Below are positions 23,901 to 37,324 of a DNA stretch of 64,000 bases, piece by piece. The position numbers were made by a program, and so were the translations under genes. The DNA lies in the NCBI GenBank assembly GCA_020137815.1, contig CM035359.1, forward strand, positions 4,312,032-4,376,031. Reading direction: 5' to 3'. The notes under the pieces were generated by a model. That model made no database searches. It was given only the letters and a program-made list of their open reading frames with translations, and was not told where the DNA came from. Within the stretch, counting starts at the first letter, position 1; each line of letters starts with the position of its first letter. The DNA is from Hormiphora californensis (lineage: Eukaryota; Ctenophora; Tentaculata; Cydippida; Pleurobrachiidae).

Positions 23901-25204
23901 ACGAAAGGGCCTAAAGCATAAGCTTGGGCAAAAAACCTCACCGCTATTATTTTTCACACGAAAACCCCCGGGGCCCTTTTGGGGGATTTTTTAGAAAAAA
24001 ATAGGGATTAAAAAACGTTTTTAAACGTATTTTAACGCCCCTATTTTTACGTTTTCCCGCAATAAATATTTTTAAAAATTCTACTGGGGTTTTGGGAGAC
24101 TGTTTAAAATTTAAAAAAATTATCTATTTTTCAAACCTAGGGCGAAAAAAAAATTTTTCGTACCCTTCACCGCCCGTAGGTTATGGGTTAAATTTTAAAA
24201 AGCCTACAAACTCAATTTAAAAGATGTTTTTTTGACAAACAAATTTTGTTTAATTTTAACCTAATTTTTTTGATAATTACCCCTTAAACCCGGGAGATTC
24301 ACTGAAAAAGTATTTTTTAAAGCATGACCCAAGCCATTTCTCCAAACCCTTAAAAAATCCAAAATCGGTGTTTAAATCAGTAAACCCAAAACCGCCGCAC
24401 AATAAAAAACCAATCAAAACCCTCGTTAAAAAAAGGTCACGTGACTGGTTTAACCCAAATCTTTGGGGGAAACCGGGTTTTTCCTGATTGATTTCCCCTG
24501 GTAAAGGAATTATCGGGGTTCATAATTTAAACTACCTTTTTTTTAAAGGGTAAATGTTCTGATTTTGAACCCTTTGTTCAGGTTTAGGTAAATGTACATT
24601 GCTCAAAAAAGAGCTCCATCTCGTTGGGTTCCCCCGTTCCACATGTCAAAGGGGGTTTTTTGTTTTAAAAGTTTGGATCGCCCTAAATGTATAATTAAGT
24701 AATTAAGAAATTGGGTTTTTCGGGAAACCCTTAAAGAAAATTTAGTTGAGTATTAATTAAAAATTATTTTTCCCTTTAAACCACTTTGGGCGTAAGAAAA
24801 TTTGGGGAGCGGGTAAAGAAAATTTGGGGGGACGGGAATTACTGGCAAAATGTTGTAAGCAAAAAGCGGCGGAATCTCTTTGGGCAATGGTTCTTGAGTT
24901 TTTTTCGGCAAGGCGGACTCTGGTAAAATTTCACAAATTTTCTATGGGGCCCTTACCTACAACCTTTTTTGGGGGTACGGGGGAAAACCCCCTTTTCCGC
25001 ACTGTTTTGGTTGTAACACTTTAAAGGGGGGGCCCTGTACAAAAGGTTTTTGGAATAAAAGCTTATACTTTGGGTTTAATTTAAATAATTTTTTATTTCG
25101 CCAATTTTCCCGGAAAAAAGGAAAAATTAGGGAAAGTTTTTTGCCCCCAAAATTTATGAAATTTTTATCTTACCCAAACCTTTCTTAAAGAAAAACTTCA
25201 GTTT

Positions 25205-25590
25205 CCAGTTTCATCAGTTTTGGGTTTGCCTTCTCCAGCTCTATAGCTTGGAAACCCTCCGCCTGCAGTTGGGCCTCCAGATACTCAATCTTCCGCACCA
25301 TATCATCGTGGTTTTTCCCCAGCCCCTAAACGACCCTCCCCAACAGAACTTTAAAAATTTTCACATTTCCCTCTCGTCCCAAAATTTTCGCAGAAAATTG
25401 TCATTTTTTGTGGAACTAAACGGGGGAAGTACTAGTATATCATATTATGGTTCTGAGAATTTCATGGTGAGCTGGAAATTTTTAAATTTGTCAAAGTTTT
25501 CCCCCCCATGTTTGCCCCAATTTTTTTTGATCTCCGATCGAATCTGTCGCGTGGGTTTACCAAAATTGGAAAGGGGAGTCTGAAAAAAAT
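25205..25590 (-). CDS. Possible coiled-coil exons in partly corrupted DNA
   Basis: The minus strand reads DDMVRKIEYLEAQLQAEG followed by AIELEKANPKLMKLETE (about 25205-25315), a heptad-like coiled coil. Upstream, another stretch reads TRQIRSEIKKNWGKHG. The sequence is cleaner than its left flank but still smeared, so exon edges cannot be placed. It may belong to the same gene as the 25787-27523 candidates. Family not recognised. Confidence 0.3.
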
Positions 25591-25786
25591 AAATTTTAAA
25601 ATGGGAACCAAAAATTTTTTAAACCCATGATATAAAGCCAAAAAATGATTTTTGTTGCGGGGTTTTCCATTGTGTTGCTGGGTTTTTAAATTTTGTTTTG
25701 TAGCTGGGGTTACATTGTGTTCCTATGTTTTTTGTGTTGCAGGGTGGGAAAATTGCTAGGTTATTTCAAAAGGTTACATTGCTAGG

Positions 25787-26190
25787 TTACACTAACTCGG
25801 TTGAGTTGCAGTCAAGGGTTGGAGAGATAGGAACAAGGTGTCCATTGTGATCCACCAATTTAATGGAACTGTTTGCCGGTGCACAACATATCGCCAAAAG
25901 GAAGATCTCGGACATCTTGGGACGCACACGAGGGAGAGAAGGCGATCTGAAAATCAAAAATGTTAATGACGTCATAATTTCATAATCGTCTGACGAATCA
26001 CTAGGCTAAAACCACAAATTTACTAGAAGATCAAGAATTTACTAGATCAAGAATTTACTAGATCAAGAATGTATTCCAATAAGCTAATTAATCCAGATAT
26101 CGACATTATAACAATAAAATTACCGTTTCAATGGCGCTGTTGTAACGAATGTAGAGTTTCTTTCTCTTGTCAACCCCAGAGGAATGGGAC
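25787..26190 (-). CDS. Possible exons of an unrecognised gene
   Basis: A candidate exon starts after TTGTTTCAG, the last unit of the adjacent minisatellite. It reads GKMGRSHSSGVDKRKKLYIR, then YNSAIET, to a GTAATT donor near 26124. The next block begins after TTGATTTTCAG near 25946 and reads IAFSPSCASQDVRDLPFGDM before a stop. Phase is compatible, but there is no homology I recognise, and the second block is also open in another frame. Confidence 0.3.
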
Positions 26191-27235
26191 CTACCCATTT
26201 TACCCTGAAACAATTAGCAACGTTACAGACAAACAGACAAATAGATAGGAATGGGACCTACCCATTTTACTCTGAAACAATTAGTGCAACGTTACAGACA
26301 AACAGACAAATAGATAGGAATGGGATCTACCCATTTTACCCTGAAACAATTAGCAACGTTACAGACAAACAGACAAATAGATAGGAATGGGACCTACCCA
26401 TTTTACCCTGAAACAATTAGCAACGTTACAGACAAACAGACAAATAGATAGGAATGGGACCTACCCATTTTACCCTGAAACAATTAGCAACGTTACAGAC
26501 AAACAGATAAATAGATAGGAATGGGACCTACCCATTTTACCCTGAAACAATTAGCAACGTTACAGACAAACAGACAAATAGATAGGAATGGGACCTACCC
26601 ATTTTACCCTGAAACAATTAGCAACGTTACAGACAAACAGACAAATAGATAGGAATGGGACATACCCATTTTACCCTGAAACAATTAGCAACGTTACAGA
26701 CAAACAGACAAATAGATAGGAATGGGACCTACCCATTTTACCCTGAAACAATTAGCAACGTTACAGACAAACAGACAAATAGATAGGAATGGGACCTACC
26801 CATTTTACCCTGAAACAACTAGCAACGTTACAGACAAACAGACAAATAGATAGGAATGGGACCTACCCATTTTACCCTGAAACAATTAGCAACGTTACAG
26901 ACAAACAGACAAATATATAGGAATGGGACCTACCCATTTTACCCTGAAACAATTAGCAACGTTACAGACAAACAGACAAATAGATAGGAATGGGACCTAC
27001 CCATTTTACCCTGAAACAATTAGCAACGTTATAGACAAACAGACAAATAGATAGGAATGGGACCTACCCATTTTACACTGAAACAATTAGCAACGTTACA
27101 GACAAACAGACAAATAGAGAGGAATGGGACCTACCCATTTTACCCTGAAACAATTAGCAACGTTACAGACAAACATACAAATAGATAGGAATGTGACCTA
27201 CCCATTTTACCCTGAAACAATTAGCAACGTTACAG
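26183..27235. repeat. 67-bp minisatellite, about 16 copies
   Basis: Units of 67 bp (one of 68) contain AATGGGACCTACCCATTTTA, CCCTGAAACAATTAGCAACG and ACAGACAAACAGACAAATAG, with few differences. On the minus strand every unit contains TTGCTAATTGTTTCAG, a good 3' splice site, followed by the first bases of the neighbouring candidate exon. Confidence 0.95.
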
Positions 27236-27438
27236 ACAAAGAATTAAGCCACAAACAGGTCCTGCAGATTTCCAGATAAATTTGGACACGATATAGTCGA
27301 GCGCACAAAACAAGTCCTTATGGCCTCCTCCTGGCCACTTCTCAGTGCCCAAATAAATTGGTTTTGTGTAATACGGAGCCTATCAAAGCTATTAGGTCCA
27401 TAAATATGATATAAATGTTAAAAGTTTAATATAATTAC

Positions 27439-27523
27439 CTCTAACAAAACCTCTCTCTAGCTTTGGAATGTCGAGCAAACTTCCGGGATAGTTGTTGTCT
27501 ATGATCAAGTACAAAAGGAAGGA
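27439..27523 (-). CDS. Possible internal exon
   Basis: An 85-nt block after an acceptor-like CTTGCTTAG encodes SFLLYLIIDNNYPGSLLDIP and then KLERGFVR, ending at a GTAATT donor. It is phase-consistent as a single exon, but a plus-strand frame is also open here, so the strand is uncertain. The next blocks to the left could not be joined with confidence. Confidence 0.3.
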
Positions 27524-27710
27524 CTAAGCAAGGTATTTGACCGTTATGATCTTTATTCTAGCGAATTTTCCCAGCTTGAATACTATTCGCCACCAACGTC
27601 ATACTGAGCTGGTATAGCGAGCAACAGTGTCACAGAGAGATATTACAAAGATCATGAGAGATAGACGAGGACAGACAGAGAGACGGTCAGAGAGTCGGAG
27701 AGTCAGAAAG

Positions 27711-27945
<235 letters not shown>

Positions 27946-28149
27946 TGGTGGCACACTAGATGTTCTACTTCACATTGACAGGTGTCATGAGACGCGACCA
28001 ATATCGACTAGGTAGATGTAGAGATTAAAGGGAGTTCGGTACCGCCTACTAATAAACCTGGAATATAGAGAGGGAGAAGAGAGAGAGAGAGAAGAGAGAG
28101 AGAGCAATTCGAGAGGGGGAAGAGAGAATAGATGAGAAAGAGATAAGGG

Positions 28150-29300
28150 CGTTTAAAAAAAAAGTGGGGGGGGGAAACCCCGGGGGGGGCCCCCCCCCCC
28201 CCAAAAATTTTTTTTTTCCCCCCCTTTTCCCCCCGGGGGGGGGGGGGTTTTAAAAACCCCCCCCGGGGGGGGGGGGGGGGGGGCCCCCCCCCCCCCCCGG
28301 GGGGGGGGGGGGTTTTTTTTTTAAAAATTTGAGAAAGGGGGGAAAAAGGAAAAGGGGGAAAAAAAAAAGGCAAAATTTTTTTTTTTAAAATCTCGGGGTT
28401 TTTATTGCCTTTGATCTTCCCGTTTTCCCCTTTCCCCCCGCCCCCCCGGGCCTTGCCCCGTTCCCCCCGGGCCCCGTTCTTTTTCCCCCCCTTTTCCCCC
28501 CGCCCCCCGGGGGGGTCCCCCCCCTTTTCCCCCCCCCCCCCCGCCCCCTTTTCCCCCCCTTTTTTTTTTGTTCCTTTGTTTTTTTTTTTTTTTTTTTTCC
28601 CCCCCCCCCCCCCCCCTTTTTTTTTTTTTTTTTTCGAAAGGGCCAAAAAAAGGACCTGTTTCCAAATTCCTAACCAAAAGGCCCCTTAAATTTTTTTAAA
28701 ATAAAATTTCAAAACCCTATTTTTCCCCCGGAGAAAAAAAAAAATTTTTAAAAAACCAAAAAAAAAAGAAAAATTTAAGAAAAAGGAAAAAAAATTTTTA
28801 GAAAGGAATTTTTGGGGGAGGAAAAAAAGAGGGGGAAAGGGGGATAAAAAAAAATGACAAGGGGCGGACAAAAAAAAATTTTAGAAAAAAAAGGAAAAAA
28901 GGGGGGGCGGAAGAAAATTTTTTAAAGGAAAAAACCCCCCCGGGCGAGGGAGAGTAAGAAAAGAAAAAAAGGTTGAAAGAAACAAAATTAGGGATAAAGG
29001 GTTTTTGAAAGGGGTTTTTTGGGTTTTCAAGAAAACCCATTTAAAAAACCGGGAAATTGGTTTTAAAAATTCCTTTTAGGAAATTCCGGGGGAAACAAAA
29101 AACTAAAATTTTAAAAAAATTTTACTAGAACATAATTTTTACCTCCCCCCCCAATTTAGAATGGATGGTGGTTTGGGGGGGGGGGAAAAGGGGGACCCCA
29201 AAACCAAAAGGGGCTAAAAGAGGGGATTTTTTTGGGTTAGGTGGTTTAGGGGGGGAAAAAAAACAAGGGTTTTTTACTTTTTAGGGGAAAAGGGGGGAAA
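28150..29300. other. Second corrupted segment with long G/C/A/T runs
   Basis: Runs of up to 20 identical bases (C, G, T or A) and homopolymer-smeared text like 14.75-25.2 kb. It begins abruptly after ordinary GA-rich sequence. Not interpretable for genes. Confidence 0.8.
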
Positions 29301-30720
29301 AAAGGGTTGTAGGGGTTAAAAGGTACCATGACATGTCGAAACCCAAATGTGTGAGAATTTGTCGAATCTCTATTGGGTGCGCTAGTGACACATATATAGA
29401 GGGGGTTATTATAGGTAGTAACTTGCCATCTTACAACTGCCATTTTCAACGCAGCTGGACACTTTTATAATTAATCACCTCTTTTAGAACATATATCAAG
29501 TTGATAAAACCAGGTGGGTGGTCGTGTTATACGACCACCCACCTGGTTTAATATGTCGACAATCTTTAAACCCCCTTCCGCGGAGTCGGAGCTCAGCACT
29601 CAAGTCAACAGAAAACACAGGTTGACATATTGAAATCGAATTATTGTCTGTTTTGATCATTTAATTCGGCCGGTTGACAACCTTGTTGTTTGTTTCAAGT
29701 ATATTATACCTGGATGTGGATGAGGAGGCGTCGTGCGGGGTTTGGGGAGGAAATGTTGCCGGAGGAGGACGCCACAACAAAGATGGGCTAGAATGGAGTA
29801 AGGTGGTTAGGGGCTAGAACAGAGTGATTGGTGGTTATGCCTCCCCCCTAACCGTTAGGAATGGAGTAAGGTGGTTTGGGGAGGAAATGTTGCCGGAGGA
29901 GGACGCCACAACAAAGATGGGCTAGAATGGAGTGGTTAGTGGTTAGGGGCTAGAACAGAGTGATTAGTGGAAATGTTGCCGGAGGAGGACGCCACAACAA
30001 AGATGGGCTAGAATGGAGTGGTTAGTGGTTAGGGGCTAGAACAGATGTGTGGAAATGTATGCCGGTGCGCTAGGACCACATAAAGAGGGGTGTATTGGTT
30101 AGGTTAGTAACAATTGCCATCTTGACAAACTGCCATTCAACGAAGATGGCACTTTATAATGAATCACTGGTGTTTTAGAACAAGTATCAGTGGAATTGAA
30201 GAACCAGAGTGGGTGGTAGTGTTAGGTAAGGACCACCACATGGGTTAAAATGTGAAATGTTGTAACCCTTCGGGAGTCGGAGGTCGCACTCAAGTCACAG
30301 ACAAACAGGTGAATATGGAATGAATATGTGGTTTTGATCATTAACGGGGTTGACCACAACATGTGTGTGTTTCAGAATGATACTGGATGTGGATGAGGAG
30401 GCGTCGTGCGGGGTTTGGGGAGGAAATGTTGCCGGAGGAGGACGCCACAACAAAGATGGGCTAGAATGGAGTAAGGTGGTTAAGGGCTAGAACAGAGTGA
30501 TTAGTGGTTAGGCCTCACCCCTAACCCCCTAACCGTTAGGAATGGAGTAAGGTGGTTAGTGGTTAGGAGGAGGAGGAGGAGGAGGACGCCACAACAAAGA
30601 TGGGCTAGAACAGAGTGGATAGGGGGTTAGGGGTTAGGTGGTTAGTGGTTAAAGATGGACTAGAACGGAGTTAGGTGGTTAGGGGGTTATGGAACAGGGG
30701 GATTAGGTTGTTAGGGATGG
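29300..30720. repeat. Tandem duplication with about 674-bp offset, G-rich units
   Basis: A block around GATGTGGATGAGGAGGCGTC followed by GGTTTGGGGAGGAAATGTTG occurs near 29.72 kb and again near 30.39 kb. The second copy carries many small insertions and deletions in its upstream part. Shorter units with ACGCCACAACAAAGATGGGC and GGCTAGAACAGAGTG repeat between and after. A 22-bp-arm hairpin (AAACCAGGTGGGTGGTCGTG and its complement) lies at about 29508-29551. From 30720 to 31027 only G-rich, repeat-derived sequence is seen. Confidence 0.6.
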
Positions 30721-31027
30721 GCTAAAAGATAGATAGTTACAGGGTGAAGGATGGCTTTAAAATATTGGATGGCGGATTAGCATTTAGCAAGATAGGCCAA
30801 CGATAGTGGAGGAAGGCTTAGAGATGGTACGGCTTAGAGATGGGAGGGGTTATAGAGATGGGAGGGATTATAGAGATGGGAAGGGCGGGACTAAAACATG
30901 GACTTTAGGAAACAGCGGTAATCGATCCGGAAAGGAAGGGGGAGGTTAAGGACTGGGCTATAATAGAACAGGGCCGGGAGGATGGAGGTTGGTTATCTTG
31001 CTACATATAATCTGACAATCTCTTACA

Positions 31028-31311
31028 CGGCGTCATACACATTTTTATTTTGAATTTCTATCTGAGATTTCTATTTGGAATTTCTATCTGGAAGAACCGC
31101 ACGTGCAGATGCGCCGCGCCGCGGCCCAAATTCACGTGCGAGATTAAAGAGAGAGACGCACATTAACGTTGTACGTTTGTCTCTCACTCTCTCTTGAAAA
31201 CCCGCACGTGCAGATGCGCCGCGCCGCGGCTCAAATTCACGTGCGTGTTATACAGATTCTGACAGAAAATACGAGCACAAAATTCCATATAAAAATGTGT
31301 ATGACGGACAG
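31028..31311. mobile_element. 285-bp MITE, GTCATACACATTTTTAT ends
   Basis: Inverted ends GTCATACACATTTTTAT surround two direct copies of CCGCACGTGCAGATGCGCCG followed by CGCCGCGGC and CAAATTCACGTGCG. A second full copy in inverted orientation lies at 52625-52909 inside an intron of the Ig-receptor gene. Confidence 0.85.
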
Positions 31312-31688
31312 TCCGTCATACACATTTTTATCAAGATGGGCTAAAATAAACGAAGGAAGATTATCGCTGGGCTATCTTAGATAGTATATCTACAAGTGTG
31401 TTGTAGAGCGCAGACAGTCGGAAGAGATATTCAACGAAGCCTCCAAAAGGGAGCAAAACTTTTGGAATTTTCCCAAATCACAGCAAAGATCAGGATATGA
31501 AGTGGGGTGTATAATTTAACAAAGAAATAGCGAACTGACAGCTTTCTGCAGGTAATGCCTGTAAATGAGCGAATATACAATACGGTCACGCGGGGGTTGA
31601 TCATATTGTCGAACCCCAATTACTCAAGAAGCTGATCAAGACACAATAGTAATTAGTAAAAACTGAATGGGGTGAGTCTAAACCAGGA

Positions 31689-31824
31689 ACCGACCGAATC
31701 AGGAAATACTGGTCCCTGATTGGCTGATAACCAGTCACGTGACCTTATAAATAACGAGTTCTGATTGGTTGTTTACTTGTTTTGGTCGCGACCAAAACAA
31801 GTAAACAACCAATCAGAACTCGTA
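31689..31824 (-). mobile_element. CAGGAACCGACCG MITE with 68-bp palindromic tail
   Basis: The family sequence runs in reverse orientation. Its ATCAGAACTCG end is joined to its own inverted copy through GGTCGCGACC, giving a perfect palindrome of about 68 bp at roughly 31757-31824. Confidence 0.75.
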
Positions 31825-34440
<2,616 letters not shown>

Positions 34441-34473
34441 TGTCATATCAAACAAATCACACATCTTGTCATC

Positions 34474-35076
34474 TTATCCACGGGGAGGAGGGTGTCGGAG
34501 TCCCTTTCCGAAGTTAAGCCTGGCCTGGTTACACCCGTGGTGTATAACGATGGGGTTGTTGTTCTTGGGATTGGGACTTCCGTTAAGTGGATGCCAGCAC
34601 TTGCCACTGGTCTTGTGCTGGATGGATCCGCTAGGGAGGAACCTAAACCTGGCGTGAGGCTTTCCACAGTCACGGTGAAGGACGAGGGGCTCGTTGTCGC
34701 CGGGCTTGGGCTTCCTGTGGTGGGGTACAATACAAAGTCCGGAGGTTGTGTGTCGGATGGATCCGTCGGGGAGATAACAGAATTCAAGGCGCTTTCCACC
34801 ACATCCAGTATGTGTGACGATCTTGGTTCCGGGGGGAGAGTTGGGTCGACCGCCGAGAGGGTGGACACACTTGTTGCTGTGGTGCCGGATAGGGGCACAG
34901 TTGGCTGAAAATGGTAGGTGTCAGAAGCTATTGAATATAGACCCGAAAAGACAGTAGAAAATTATAGATAAATGTCTTGTCTTGATCAGACTCTCTCGTG
35001 CTAATAACGGCTAAATAGAAAATAACTTACAGTAAACCAGGGCGATGAGAGCCGAGAAAACAATGAAAAGCTTCAT
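34474..35076 (-). CDS. Small secreted three-repeat lectin-like protein
   Basis: A two-exon gene of 158 residues. Exon 1 (35031-35076) encodes the signal peptide MKLFIVFSALIALVY and ends at a GTAAGT donor. Exon 2 (34474-34904) follows TACCATTTTCAG and stays in phase to a TAA. The mature protein is three repeats of about 45 residues with the pattern SG-x-C-x-HP-x-x-G, P, IVxHxGC, RxxF, and LPDGSIRH or LPSGSIQH. Three such repeats fit a beta-trefoil carbohydrate-binding fold, though I cannot name the family. The third repeat is cut short and ends in RHPPPRG. A TATA box lies about 50 bp upstream of the ATG. Other open frames across exon 2 on both strands are shadows. It is probably extracellular; ligand unknown. 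Confidence 0.75.
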
Positions 35077-35126
35077 GGTGACAAAATGTTAGTTTTGAAA
35101 ACTGATTTTACCTCGCCTCTTCAGCT

Positions 35127-35134
35127 ATTTTATA
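35127..35134 (-). promoter_or_regulatory. TATA box of the lectin-like gene
   Basis: The minus strand reads GGGGTATAAAATAGC at 35125-35139. The predicted start of transcription is about 30 bp downstream, near 35100, leaving a 5' leader of roughly 25 nt before the ATG at 35076. Confidence 0.7.
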
Positions 35135-35139
35135 CCCCT

Positions 35140-35320
35140 TTCTGGAGACTTCTGGAGACACCTGTTGACATCCCATATATGGATCTTTTTCCTCCCCCTG
35201 GATCTTTTCAAGCAACGTGGAGTAACCCGGATGTCAGAAATGCTATATGTTCACACATTATTTCAAAATCACACCACCGATCACGCCGCATGAAGAAGTG
35301 TTACTGCTGACAAGACAGAT
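35140..35320. repeat. Upstream segment duplicated at 37.74-37.92 kb
   Basis: The stretch with CCCATATATGGATCTTTTTC, CAAGCAACG, GGAGTAACCCGGATGTCAGA and TCACGCCGCATGAAGAAGTG lies just upstream of the TATA box. A second copy occurs at about 37735-37921 in the same orientation. The 2.4 kb between them holds minisatellites and LINE debris. Confidence 0.85.
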
Positions 35321-35494
35321 CAGGGGGTATGTATAAACCCGTATAGCCCGGATAGTCCGGATAATTGATGTTTTTGAGATATCCGGATAACCTAGCTAGG
35401 ATAAGCGAATCCAGATATTAGATAACTCGGATACTGAAATCCAGATTACTCGGATAACTCGGATAAATGTCTGGATAACTCGGATAAATATCCA

Positions 35495-35565
35495 AGGTCC
35501 AGGGTTCGATTCTGGTCTAGCGCTCGTCGTCTATTCCACTAAGCTATGATTGGTACGGGGATTTA
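35495..35565 (+). mobile_element. SINE fragment
   Basis: GGGTTCGATTCTGGTCTAGC followed by a GTCGTCTA and AAGCTATGATTGGTA context matches the B-box region of the SINE at 2.3-2.55 kb. The A-box half is missing. Confidence 0.6.
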
Positions 35566-35755
35566 CCCGGATAGTGCACTCGTTGCAAAGGTTCACCTAG
35601 TCGTACAGGTGTCACACTAATTAATTAGTGTGTTATAATTGTAAGGTGCTCACGTGTAGAAATACATGTGTTCATCACTCATCAGTGGCTTTGAGGAGCC
35701 TGTAAAAGGGACATCAAGCCAACTGCACGAGTTTGCATTACTATTATATAACTTA

Positions 35756-35855
35756 AACGTCCGGATAACTCGGATAAATGTCCGGATAACTCGGATAAAT
35801 GTCCGGATAACTCGGATAAATGTCCGGATAACTTGGATAAATATCCGGATAACTT
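35756..35855. repeat. 21-bp minisatellite, about 4.5 copies
   Basis: Unit CGGATAACTCGGATAAATGTC, related to the longer array at 37.3 kb. Looser GGATAACTCGGATA motifs are scattered from 35340. Confidence 0.9.
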
Positions 35856-35893
35856 CGGGTAGTGGAAATTCTTTTCTGCTATGACCATTGTAT

Positions 35894-36822
35894 GAAACGT
35901 CCAGAGGCCGCACAGATCAGCTTGGAGATAGATGATTTCCGGGCGCTGGACCTAAGCAAGGCAGACTTTGAAAAGATTTCGGGGGACATCGAGGAACACG
36001 ACTGGGAAGAAATTTATGAGAGAAGTGGAGCGGAAAAGTTTCCAGAGGAGTTTCGACTTATCCTGTACAAAGCTGCTGTTAAGTACAGTCCTAAGAAGAA
36101 ACCGGGCAAAAAGAGGAGCAGTCGACTCAAACTACTTTCACAAAAGAAAAGAGCAGTACGGGATAAGCTGACACGAGTCTGGGATAAGGGGGATGCCCCG
36201 ACAGGGCAGATTCAAGCACTGGAAACTAGGATAGGAAACCTAAATTGGATGATAAGGGAGGAAGTGATAGAGAGTCTCCGAGTCGGCTCAGAAAGGAAAG
36301 GGGAGCAGTGGAGAAGATACAAGAGAACAACAAGGCTAACATCCTGGCTGAGCAATTCCAATCGGTTTTTAGTGTACCCAGAGAGGATACTGAGGTAGAA
36401 AATGTCTACCTCAGTATCCTCTCTGGGTTGGCAGACATTGAAAGAAGTAACTGCAAGGAGGGAGATGAAGAGCTGGAATTTACATGAGCAGAGTTAACAG
36501 AGGCTCTTATGGAAATTAAGAAAGGAGCGGCATCGGGACCAGACGGAATTCCAGCGGACCTTCTGAGGTCGTGTGCAGAAGCAGTGAGCAGCCCTCTGCA
36601 CCTGCAATGTGGATGCACTCGCTCCAGGAAGGTAGGGTCCCAGAAATGTACAAGAACTCTATCATCGTTCCTCTGTACAAAAAGGGAAGTCGGGCGAGGG
36701 CAGAGAACAATTGCAGACCCGTGTCATTAACTGACCATGCAAGGAAAGCCTTTGAGAGGAAAAGACTGGTCAAGTACTTTGAATCCAATGGCCGGTACCC
36801 TGCCGACGGTCCTCCCTGCTGA
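35894..36822 (+). pseudogene. Broken non-LTR (LINE) reverse-transcriptase fragment
   Basis: The first frame (to 36398) reads like the linker between endonuclease and reverse transcriptase, with EEFRLILYKAAVKYSPKKKP. Later frames carry the classical RT start, GAASGPDGIPADLLRSCAEA, then EGRVPEMYKNSIIVPLYKKG and NNCRPVSLTDHARKAFERK. The pieces are in different frames, with a stop before AELTEALMEIKK, so the copy is dead. A 51-bp perfect foldback at 36377-36427 interrupts it. The RT catalytic YxDD and the C-terminus are absent. Jockey/CR1-like on motif style, not certain. Confidence 0.8.
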
Positions 36823-37060
36823 CGGGTCGACAGGGAGGGCATTCGGCAGGGAGGGACGGAGGGTGGCATATAATAGGGGTCTAATGCCCTACATGACGAA
36901 ATTAGTATAAGATCGCCGTTGGCAGGGAGGGCATTAGACCCCTATTTCCTGCCCTCCCTGCCGAATACTCAGTGAGTTACTCCGAATGAGTTTTCGGCAG
37001 GGAGGGCATTTACCCATCCTTTTACCCTCTGTACCTACGATCAGTAGGGAGGGCGTTTCA
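36795..37060. repeat. CGGCAGGGAGGGCATT repeat cluster
   Basis: The motif GGCAGGGAGGGCATT and its inverted form recur about six times, forming hairpins. It probably represents ends of a small repeat inserted several times. Confidence 0.55.
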
Positions 37061-37138
37061 CTCCTGCTGTGAACTCGAGAATTTGGCCGGCAGGCCAAAT
37101 ACGAAGAGTTCACTGTGTATTGTTCCTCTCAGTATCGT

Positions 37139-37215
37139 TAGGGCTTAGGGTTAGGGTTAGAGTTAAGGCAGTGGTTAGGGTGAGGGTTAGGGTGGTGGTT
37201 AGGGCAGTGGTTAGG
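37139..37215 (+). repeat. Degenerate TTAGGG telomere-like repeat
   Basis: Imperfect TTAGGG and TTAGGGTGRGGG units over about 75 bp. An interstitial telomere-like tract or simply a minisatellite. Confidence 0.55.
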
Positions 37216-37324
37216 GTGATAGTCTCTTCCTGGACATACAGCACGGCTTTATGAAGCGCAGAAGCACACTTACACAGCTTATTCAGCATTTTGACGAGGT
37301 ATATGAGAATTACGGTCCAGAGAA

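Larger units (their letters stand above)
14750..25200. other. Corrupted, homopolymer-smeared assembly segment
   Basis: For over 10 kb almost every base sits in a run of two to six identical bases (such as GGGAAACCCAAAGGG) and isolated bases are rare, unlike the flanks. A recognisable MITE copy at about 24395-24512 shows the change: intact copies read TCGTTATTTAGGTCACGTG, here TCGTTAAAAAAAGGTCACGTG; intact GGTTATCAGCCAATC becomes GGTTTAACCCAAATC. Single bases are replaced by neighbours while length is roughly kept, which suggests a faulty consensus rather than biology. Short cleaner islands remain, for example 22105-22191 (plus), a possible exon ending E|GTACGC. Open frames in this region were not annotated. 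Confidence 0.8.

Noticed and set aside
26183-27235. CRISPR array
   Set aside because: Units are contiguous head-to-tail with no unique spacers, and the DNA is from an animal.
34443-34898. Ser/Thr/Pro-rich mucin-like frame on the minus strand
   Set aside because: It overlaps lectin-like exon 2 in another frame, and only the other frame joins the signal-peptide exon with conserved internal repeats.
37139-37215. A chromosome end or telomere
   Set aside because: The TTAGGG units are few and degenerate, and the sequence continues with ordinary genes on both sides.
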